Part shown: one piece after another, positions 5,893 to 11,863 of the stretch
How positions within the stretch are numbered: position 1 is the stretch's first letter
How the letters are laid out: every line of letters starts with the position of its first letter
DNA from: Gammaproteobacteria bacterium
Lineage (GTDB): Bacteria; Pseudomonadota; Gammaproteobacteria; Pseudomonadales; Pseudomonadaceae
DNA: 11,863 bases
NCBI GenBank assembly: GCA_012800475.1
Contig: JAAZJF010000111.1
Coordinates: forward strand, 1-11,863
Direction of reading: 5' to 3'
Notes under the pieces: generated by a model
What the model was told of the DNA's origin: nothing
The model's input: only the letters and a program-made list of their open reading frames with translations
Database searches by the model: none
Made by a program: the position numbers and the translations under genes

Positions 5893-8805
5893 GCCCAGCT
5901 CTTGCCAAACGCCCATCACTGCGTGACGTTCGCTGACAAATAAGTTGCCTTCAACCACGCCTTGCTGCTTTTGCAGGGCCAGACGGTGGGCCGCAGCACG
6001 ATAGGCCTTGTAAGCCTCCTGTAACATGCGAACGTGATCCGCATTGAGCAGGTTTTCTGCGCCGAGACCGTCAAGAATACGGATGTTATCGGTATAGGTT
6101 ACCAGTTGTGGATATTGCCATGACCAAGCTAGAACCGCATATTGCACCATAAATTCGATGTCAACGATACCACCAGCGTCCTGCTTTAGATCAAATTGCA
6201 CATCATGATTGAATGCATTGCGGCCTAAACCACCTTGAGTGATCTGCGTGCCGTGATTATGCCGCATTTTGGCGCGCATTTCGCTCACTTCTGCTTGCAA
6301 AATTGGCAAACTGCGCTGGCGCCCCAAAACATTCAAACGAACTTGATCAAATTGTTGGGTTAAGCTTGCATCGCCGACCAAAACACGCGCACGAATCAAT
6401 GCTTGATGCTCCCACGTCCAGGCTTGTTCTTCTTGGTAGCGGGTAAAGGCCGTTAGTGAAGTGGCGAGCAGTCCCGAGTCACCGCTGGGGCGCAAACGCA
6501 TATCTACATCATATAAACCGCCGGCGGTGGTGCGTGTGGTGAGCATGGAAATAATACGTTGCCCCATGCGGGTATAAAACTGTGCTCCATCGACGGGGCG
6601 TGCGCCATCGGTCTCGGCCAGCGGATCGCAGTCGTAAATAAACACCAGATCCAAGTCCGAACCATGTCCCAGTTCAATACCGCCCAATTTACCGTAGCCC
6701 ACCACTACAAAATCCAACACGCTACTGCTGCCGTCAAGGCGCTGCGGCACGCCATGTTTGCGCACCATTTCATTCCACACTAAGTGCAGCACTTGCTCAA
6801 GGATCGCTTCGGCCAGCCACGTCAGATAATCACTGACTTTCATAAGCGGTAACGTACCGGCAATTTCTGAGGCAGCCACGCGTAAGCGGTGCGCTAGCTT
6901 AAAGTGGCGTAAGGCATTCATCTGTTGCTCAACATCTTCTTCAGGGATGCGTAAGAGATGTTCGCGCAATTCTGCAGTTAACTCAGGCGCTAAGGGCGGG
7001 CGATAGAGGCGGCCTTCATTAAGTAGCTCATCGAGCAGTGCAGGGAAGCGTGTTAATTGCTCGGCAATCCAAGGGCTGGCAGCACACAAGCTGATCACGC
7101 GCAGCAAAGCACCGGGGTTCTCCGTCAGCAATACGAGATAAGCTGAGCGGCGTGCGACAGCTTCAATCAATGGCAGCACACGTTCCAAAACCAAATCTGG
7201 ATTGTCGTGTTCCATGGCTTGCGATAGAAAGCGCGGCATAAAGGCATCTAAACGCTCACGTCCAAGTCGTTGCATTGCACGCACTTGACTGCCTTCGCGC
7301 AGCTGGACAATGCGCTGCCATGCACGAGGGCTATCAAGGTAACCTGCGTCGGTCAGCTGCTGATAAATACTCTCGACAGTAATAGTGTCTTCCCACACGG
7401 GCAACCACTCACCGCCAATACAGTCTTCGTCGTCTTCATCAGGATCAGCAATGACGTCACGAAAGTGATGTTCGATACGTTTGCGCCAATACATCAGTTG
7501 GCCCAGAAAAGTAGCCCAATCATTAAAGCCCATCATAAAAGCTAAGCGTGCTTGCTCAAGCTCGGTGTCAGGCAAACTTTGAGTTTGTAAGTCAGCGACG
7601 GCTTGCAGTGCGTGCTCGGTGTAACGTAAAAAACGATAGGCATCTTTTAGCTCAGTCACATCGGCTGACGGCATATAGCCTTGAGCGGCGAGGGTGTCTA
7701 AAATATTAAGCAGCGGGCGCTGTTGTAGGCTTAAGTCGCGTCCGCCATGAATCAATTGGAATGCTTGAGCGATAAACTCGACTTCACGGATGCCGCCCGA
7801 GCCTAGCTTGATATTGTCATCCATATCTTTGCGACGCACTTCTTGTTGGATCAATTGCTTCATTGAGCGCAACGCTTCGATGGCAGAAAAGTCGAGGTAA
7901 CGGCGATACACAAAAGGTCGCAAGATGCGCAGTAATGTTGAGCCTGCATTTTGGTCGCCAGCGATAACGCGTGCTTTAATCATCGCGTAACGTTCCCAAT
8001 CGCGACCTTGGTTTTGATAATACTGCTCAATGGCATTAAAGCTGTAGACCAAAGGTCCGCCTGATCCATAGGGACGCAAGCGCATATCCACGCGAAAGGC
8101 AAAGCCGTCCACGGTGATAGTGTCTAAGGCCTTAATGAGTTTTTGGCCGAGGCGGGTAAAAAACTCTTGATTATCAAGACTGCGTTTTGCCCCTTCAGTT
8201 TCACCACCTTCAGGGTAGGTGAAAATCAAATCGACATCGGACGATAAATTCAGCTCGTATGCGCCCAGCTTGCCCATACCCAGAATCACTAATTGTTGCG
8301 GTAGCTTGCTGTAGCGTCCAATCGGTGTGCCAAAGAGCTGACAGTGTTGTTGGTATAGCCAGTGGTAGGCTAGATCGGTGCAGGCGTCAGCCATGGCCGA
8401 TAAATCACGGCAGGTTTCACTGAGCTCAGCTTGACGAATGAGATCACGCCAAATAATGCGCACTTGTTGGCGGTTGCGGTATTGGCGCAAATGCAGCAGT
8501 AGGCTGTTTTCATCCGTACAGCCAACGAGGTGTTCGGTCAGCTGGTGACGTGTTTCACCGGGCACTAAAGTGCGATCCAGTTGCCCTGAGGCTGCGAGGT
8601 CAATCAGCATCTGTGGATCGCGAATGGCTTGAGCTAAAACAAAGTCACTTAAACTGCACACACGGATAAATGCCTGATAGCGGCTATCAGGCCACTGTGG
8701 ATCACTGATGTTATGCTCTTGTAATGCATGTGCCCACTCGCGCTGTGCTTTTTGTTGCAAGAGTAATAAGCTGGAGGGAATGCTATCCAGTAAAAGAGGA
8801 GTCAT
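5878..8805 (-). CDS. glnE: Bifunctional glutamine synthetase adenylyltransferase/adenylyl-removing enzyme
   Basis: GlnE attaches AMP to, and removes it from, a tyrosine on each glutamine synthetase subunit, so turning nitrogen assimilation down or up. PII protein and glutamine control the direction. Two nucleotidyltransferase domains are visible. The N-terminal adenylyl-removing domain carries GMGKLGAYELNLSSDVDL (176-193) with metal ligands Asp190 and Asp192. The C-terminal adenylyl-transferring domain carries GYGKLGGIELGHGSDLDL (703-720) with Asp717 and Asp719. Each is followed by its VDMRLRP motif (239-245 and 767-773) and a GGIxxxEF helix (GGIREVEF 337-344; GGIVDIEF 878-885). A helical regulatory linker lies between. 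At 975 aa it is close to full length for Pseudomonas and slightly longer than E. coli (946 aa). AGGA lies six bases before the ATG. ilvE follows 36 bases downstream and aceE diverges upstream. No promoter for it can be named with confidence in the upstream gap. Confidence 0.97.
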   Translation of the reverse strand: MTPLLLDSIPSSLLLLQQKAQREWAHALQEHNISDPQWPDSRYQAFIRVCSLSDFVLAQAIRDPQMLIDLAASGQLDRTLVPGETRHQLTEHLVGCTDENSLLLHLRQYRNRQQVRIIWRDLIRQAELSETCRDLSAMADACTDLAYHWLYQQHCQLFGTPIGRYSKLPQQLVILGMGKLGAYELNLSSDVDLIFTYPEGGETEGAKRSLDNQEFFTRLGQKLIKALDTITVDGFAFRVDMRLRPYGSGGPLVYSFNAIEQYYQNQGRDWERYAMIKARVIAGDQNAGSTLLRILRPFVYRRYLDFSAIEALRSMKQLIQQEVRRKDMDDNIKLGSGGIREVEFIAQAFQLIHGGRDLSLQQRPLLNILDTLAAQGYMPSADVTELKDAYRFLRYTEHALQAVADLQTQSLPDTELEQARLAFMMGFNDWATFLGQLMYWRKRIEHHFRDVIADPDEDDEDCIGGEWLPVWEDTITVESIYQQLTDAGYLDSPRAWQRIVQLREGSQVRAMQRLGRERLDAFMPRFLSQAMEHDNPDLVLERVLPLIEAVARRSAYLVLLTENPGALLRVISLCAASPWIAEQLTRFPALLDELLNEGRLYRPPLAPELTAELREHLLRIPEEDVEQQMNALRHFKLAHRLRVAASEIAGTLPLMKVSDYLTWLAEAILEQVLHLVWNEMVRKHGVPQRLDGSSSVLDFVVVGYGKLGGIELGHGSDLDLVFIYDCDPLAETDGARPVDGAQFYTRMGQRIISMLTTRTTAGGLYDVDMRLRPSGDSGLLATSLTAFTRYQEEQAWTWEHQALIRARVLVGDASLTQQFDQVRLNVLGRQRSLPILQAEVSEMRAKMRHNHGTQITQGGLGRNAFNHDVQFDLKQDAGGIVDIEFMVQYAVLAWSWQYPQLVTYTDNIRILDGLGAENLLNADHVRMLQEAYKAYRAAAHRLALQKQQGVVEGNLFVSERHAVMGVWQELGLSYM

Positions 8806-8932
8806 GCCAGATCCTGAATAATGTCGTGCTGAGATTGTTGGTCAAGATACCTTAAGTCAGCACAATTAAGCATCTTATGGTGTTTTCAGGAAAATCACTT
8901 GGCCAAAAGGTGTAGTGAATAAGAGCTGACTC

Positions 8933-8962
8933 TTGCGTCATTTTGTAGTAAAACTACATAAA
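8933..8962 (+). promoter_or_regulatory. Candidate aceE promoter overlapping an operator
   Basis: TTGCGT (8933-8938, 4/6 to -35) lies 18 bases before CATAAA (8957-8962, 4/6 to -10). Transcription would start near 8969, leaving a leader of about 95 bases. The palindrome at 8944-8958 fills the spacer and reaches the -10 box, which would suit repression by exclusion of RNA polymerase. Both boxes are mediocre, so this is a proposal. The rest of the 258-base gap between glnE and aceE contains no gene or RNA that I can recognise. Confidence 0.35.
8944..8958. promoter_or_regulatory. Candidate GntR/FadR-family (PdhR-like) operator before aceE
   Basis: TGTAGT and ACTACA form a perfect 6-base dyad around AAA. 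Its core TAGTAAAACTA fits the TNGTNNNACNA consensus known for FadR-subfamily GntR repressors, the group that includes PdhR and LldR. It lies 105 bases before the aceE start. In E. coli PdhR represses the pdh genes and is released by pyruvate; a similar job here is inferred from position and shape only. No regulator gene is in the window. Confidence 0.5.
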
Positions 8963-9063
8963 AGAAAAATAAGATCACTTTGTTGTGCCATGGGCTGACT
9001 GTTCACAAGACATGAAGTACGTATAGGTCGATCATCAATAGACCCTTTGTTTGGGAGCGAAAC

Positions 9064-11718
9064 ATGCAAGATTTTGATCCGGTAGAAACACAAGAATGGC
9101 TGGATGCTTTGGAGTCGATCCAAGCACATGAAGGCGAAGAACGCGTTCATTATATTTTATCGCGTTTAGGCGAGCTTGCGAGCCGCAACGGTACACGTTT
9201 GCCGCACGCCATCACGACACCGTATCGCAATACTATTCCTGTCACGCACGAAGCCCGTATGCCGGGTGATTTGTTTATGGAGCGTCGTATTCGCTCGCTA
9301 GTACGCTGGAATGCGCTGGCGATGGTGATGCGTGCTAACCAAGCGGATCCGGATTTAGGTGGCCACATTGCCACTTTTGCTTCGAGCGCTACGTTATATG
9401 ACATTGGTTTTAACTACTTCTTTAAAGCACCGACGGAAGAACATGGCGGTGACTTAATTTATTTCCAAGGTCACGCATCCCCTGGTGTATATGCACGGTC
9501 ATTTTTAGAAGGCCGCATCAGCGAGGATCAGCTGGAACATTTCCGTCGTGAAACCGATGGCGAAGGCTTATCGTCCTACCCACACCCATGGTTGATGCCG
9601 GACTACTGGCAGTTCCCAACCGTATCGATGGGTTTAGGTCCGATTCAAGCGATTTATCAAGCACGTTTTATGAAATACCTTGAGCACCGTGGCTTTATTC
9701 AGCCAGGTAAGCAAAAAGTGTGGTGTTTCCTAGGTGATGGTGAAACCGATGAGCCCGAATCATTGGGTGCGATTTCACTGGCCGGTCGTGAAAAACTCGA
9801 CAACTTGATTTTCGTAATCAACTGTAACTTGCAGCGTCTTGATGGCCCTGTGCGTGGTAACGGTAAGATTATTCAAGAGCTTGAAGGCAACTTCCGTGGT
9901 GCTGAGTGGAACGTTATCAAAGTGTTGTGGGGCCGTTTGTGGGACCCTCTCTTTGCTAAAGACACTGAGGGCGTGATGCAACGCCGTATGGAAGAAGCGC
10001 TGGATGGTGATTATCAGAACTATAAAGCCAACGATGGCGCTTTCGTACGTAAAGACTTCTTTGGTGCTGATCCAAAACTCGCAGAGATGGTATCTGACCT
10101 CAGCGATGACGAAATTTGGCAGCTTAATCGCGGTGGTCATGACCCGTTTAAAGTGTATGCCGCTTACCACGCTGCAGTGAACCACACGGGCCAGCCGACA
10201 GTGATCTTAGCTAAAACGATTAAAGGCTACGGTACAGGTACAGGTGAGGCGCAGAATATCGCGCACAACGTGAAGAAAGTTGACCTTGAAAGCCTCAAAG
10301 GTTTTAGAGATCGCTTTGGTATTCCTGTGGCGGATGAAAATATTGAAAGCTTGCCGTTTTATCGTCCGGCAGAAAACAGTCCAGAGATTCGTTACCTTAA
10401 AGAACGCCGTGAACAGCTGGGTGGTTTTGTCCCGCAGCGCCGCATGAAAAGTATGAGTATTCCAACACCTTCACTGGATACTTTAAAAACGATTCTAGAT
10501 GGCAGCGGCAATCGCGAAGTCTCCACGACCATGGTGTTTGTGCGTATTTTGGCACAATTGCTCAAAGATAAAGACCTCGGCAACCGTATCGTTCCGATTG
10601 TTCCAGACGAAGCACGTACCTTCGGTATGGAAGGCATGTTCCGCCAGTTGGGTATTTATTCTGCAGTAGGACAGCTCTACCAGCCGGTTGATCACGGCCA
10701 GGTGATGTACTACAAAGAAGATGTGAAAGGGCAGATTCTCGAAGAAGGTATTACTGAAGCAGGTGCGATGTCAGCGTGGATTGCTGCAGCAACGGCCTAC
10801 AGTAACCACAACCAGCCGATGCTGCCTTTCTATGCGTTTTACTCCATGTTTGGTTTCCAGCGCATTGGTGACTTAGCTTGGGCAGCGGGTGATATTCGTG
10901 CACGCGGCTTCTTAATGGCCGGTACGGCTGGGCGGACTACGCTCAATGGTGAAGGCTTACAGCACCAAGATGGTCACAGTCATATTCTGGCCGGCACCAT
11001 TCCTAATTGTCACGCTTATGATCCAGCCTATGGCTATGAAATGGCAGTGATTATTCGTGAAGGTGTGCACCAAATGCTGGAGCTACAAAACGATCGTTAC
11101 TACTACATCACCATGATGAACGAAGCCTACGAGCAGCCTGCAATGCCAGAGCGTGAAGGTATCGAAGAGGATATCGTGCGTGGTATGTACTTGCTCGAAG
11201 AAGATAAGCGCAGCAGTGACTTGCATGTGCAGCTACTGGGTAGCGGTACAATTTTACTGGAAGTGCGTGAAGCTGCAAAAATCTTGCGCGATGACTTTGG
11301 TGTTGGCGCTGATGTATGGAGTGTCACCAGCTTTAACGAATTGCGTCGCGATTGCTTAGATGTTGAGCGTTGGAATCGTTTGCACCCACGTGAAACAATC
11401 CGTTTGTCGCATATCGAGAACTGCTTGCAAGATCGTCGTGGTCCAGTTGTAGCTTCAACTGACTATATGAAACTCTATGCTGATCAAGTGCGCCAATGGG
11501 TGCCACAAGAGCAGTATAAAGTCTTAGGTACCGATGGTTTTGGCCGCAGTGATTCACGTAAAAAACTGCGTCACTTCTTTGAAGTGGGCCGTCATTGGGT
11601 GGTGCTTGCTGCACTAGAAGGTTTAGTTGCACAAGGTCAGCTTGATGCACAGGTGATGCTCGATGCCATGGAAAAATTCGGTATTGATGCTAATAAACCC
11701 AACCCACTGGACTGCTGA
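9064..11718 (+). CDS. aceE: Pyruvate dehydrogenase E1 component, homodimeric type
   Basis: E1 uses thiamine diphosphate to decarboxylate pyruvate and passes the acetyl group to lipoyl groups of AceF, feeding acetyl-CoA into the TCA cycle. It is the single-chain form of Gammaproteobacteria: 884 aa against 887 in E. coli. The thiamine diphosphate motif runs from GDGETDEPESLG (224-235) to NCNLQRLDG (253-261), with Mg ligands Asp225, Asn255 and Gln257. Active-site residues matching E. coli are His101 (GGHIATF), His137 (QGHASPG), His401 (NIAHNVKK) in the mobile loop, the cofactor-activating Glu565 (GITEAG) and His634 (GLQHQDGHSH). No key residue is missing. GGGAG six bases before the ATG supports the start, and MQDxDPVETQEWLDALES fits the Pseudomonas N-terminus. 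aceF follows 11 bases downstream, so the two are co-transcribed and made together for the complex. glnE diverges upstream. Confidence 0.98.
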   Translation: MQDFDPVETQEWLDALESIQAHEGEERVHYILSRLGELASRNGTRLPHAITTPYRNTIPVTHEARMPGDLFMERRIRSLVRWNALAMVMRANQADPDLGGHIATFASSATLYDIGFNYFFKAPTEEHGGDLIYFQGHASPGVYARSFLEGRISEDQLEHFRRETDGEGLSSYPHPWLMPDYWQFPTVSMGLGPIQAIYQARFMKYLEHRGFIQPGKQKVWCFLGDGETDEPESLGAISLAGREKLDNLIFVINCNLQRLDGPVRGNGKIIQELEGNFRGAEWNVIKVLWGRLWDPLFAKDTEGVMQRRMEEALDGDYQNYKANDGAFVRKDFFGADPKLAEMVSDLSDDEIWQLNRGGHDPFKVYAAYHAAVNHTGQPTVILAKTIKGYGTGTGEAQNIAHNVKKVDLESLKGFRDRFGIPVADENIESLPFYRPAENSPEIRYLKERREQLGGFVPQRRMKSMSIPTPSLDTLKTILDGSGNREVSTTMVFVRILAQLLKDKDLGNRIVPIVPDEARTFGMEGMFRQLGIYSAVGQLYQPVDHGQVMYYKEDVKGQILEEGITEAGAMSAWIAAATAYSNHNQPMLPFYAFYSMFGFQRIGDLAWAAGDIRARGFLMAGTAGRTTLNGEGLQHQDGHSHILAGTIPNCHAYDPAYGYEMAVIIREGVHQMLELQNDRYYYITMMNEAYEQPAMPEREGIEEDIVRGMYLLEEDKRSSDLHVQLLGSGTILLEVREAAKILRDDFGVGADVWSVTSFNELRRDCLDVERWNRLHPRETIRLSHIENCLQDRRGPVVASTDYMKLYADQVRQWVPQEQYKVLGTDGFGRSDSRKKLRHFFEVGRHWVVLAALEGLVAQGQLDAQVMLDAMEKFGIDANKPNPLDC

Positions 11719-11729
11719 GGAGAGCTGCG

Positions 11730-11863
11730 ATGAGTGAATTAATTCGCGTACCCGACATCGGTACCGGTGAGGGTGAGGTTATTGAGTTATTTGTCAAAGT
11801 AGGCGACCGCATTGAAGCAGAGCAAAGCTTACTGACACTTGAGTCTGATAAAGCCAGTATGGA
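11730..11863 (+). CDS. aceF: Dihydrolipoamide acetyltransferase (pyruvate dehydrogenase E2), 5' part only
   Basis: Only the first 44 codons lie in the window; the gene runs off the right edge. They encode the start of a lipoyl domain, with RVPDIGTGEGEVIELFVKVG (6-25) and the lipoyl-lysine motif LESDKAS, where Lys41 would carry lipoate. AceF forms the core of the pyruvate dehydrogenase complex and moves the acetyl group from AceE to coenzyme A. AGGAGAG at 11718-11724, which begins on the last base of the aceE stop, is an excellent ribosome binding site for the ATG at 11730. A 2-oxoglutarate dehydrogenase E2 has a similar lipoyl domain, but the position after aceE decides for AceF. Confidence 0.94.
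   Translation, partial: MSELIRVPDIGTGEGEVIELFVKVGDRIEAEQSLLTLESDKASM

Noticed and set aside
8817..8842. TTGACC with CATTAT as a minus-strand promoter for glnE
   Set aside because: The spacing is right, but transcription would start only a few bases before the ATG and leave out the ribosome binding site.
9012..9026. A four-codon leader frame (MKYV) upstream of aceE
   Set aside because: It is too short to tell from chance, has no clear ribosome binding site and is not followed by an attenuator-like hairpin.
9775..10185. A 136-codon open frame on the strand opposite aceE
   Set aside because: It is a shadow of the strongly conserved aceE frame, with no ribosome binding site and no recognisable protein features.
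1..11863. A mobile element, defence system, CRISPR array or new gene system
   Set aside because: I found no direct repeat array, transposase, integrase, toxin-antitoxin pair or att-like sites. Every long frame is a housekeeping gene with intact catalytic residues and similar codon use.

Overview
This window reads as core chromosome of a member of the Pseudomonadaceae. The SpeD, Coq7, HIT-family, Adk, IlvE, GlnE and AceE proteins all match, nearly residue for residue over long stretches, what I remember of the Pseudomonas aeruginosa proteins. Base composition looks close to 50% G+C by eye, with many A/T-ending codons. That is well below typical Pseudomonas and would suit a low-GC branch of the family (for example the Thiopseudomonas/Oblitimonas type or the P. 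pertucinogena group). The genus cannot be fixed from the sequence alone.

Layout, left to right. (1) speD (+, polyamine synthesis, TTG start) ends at a strong hairpin terminator. It converges on a minus-strand pair, a HIT-family nucleotide-binding protein followed by coq7 (ubiquinone synthesis). (2) A divergent 238-base gap leads into adk (+). adk is followed by a long perfect inverted repeat, then tsaB (tRNA t6A synthesis), a small conserved protein of unknown function and rsmJ (16S rRNA methyltransferase). The last two overlap as TAATG. (3) A symmetric bidirectional terminator separates rsmJ from the converging ilvE, which lies just downstream of glnE (both minus). (4) A 258-base divergent control region separates glnE from aceE (+). 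aceF begins 11 bases after aceE and is cut by the window edge.

The gene content is housekeeping: polyamines, quinone, adenine nucleotide balance, tRNA and rRNA modification, branched-chain amino acids, control of glutamine synthetase, and entry of pyruvate into the TCA cycle. Genes within each block probably share transcripts. The blocks are each familiar from Pseudomonas, but as I recall they lie far apart in P. aeruginosa, so their juxtaposition suggests lineage-specific rearrangement.

I see no mobile element, CRISPR array, toxin or defence locus, tRNA or rRNA gene, and no evidence for a new biological system. The points most worth a second look are a GntR/FadR-type operator in front of aceE, the REP-like dyad between adk and tsaB, and the uncharacterised small protein coupled to rsmJ. 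No gene-free stretch exceeds 300 bases.
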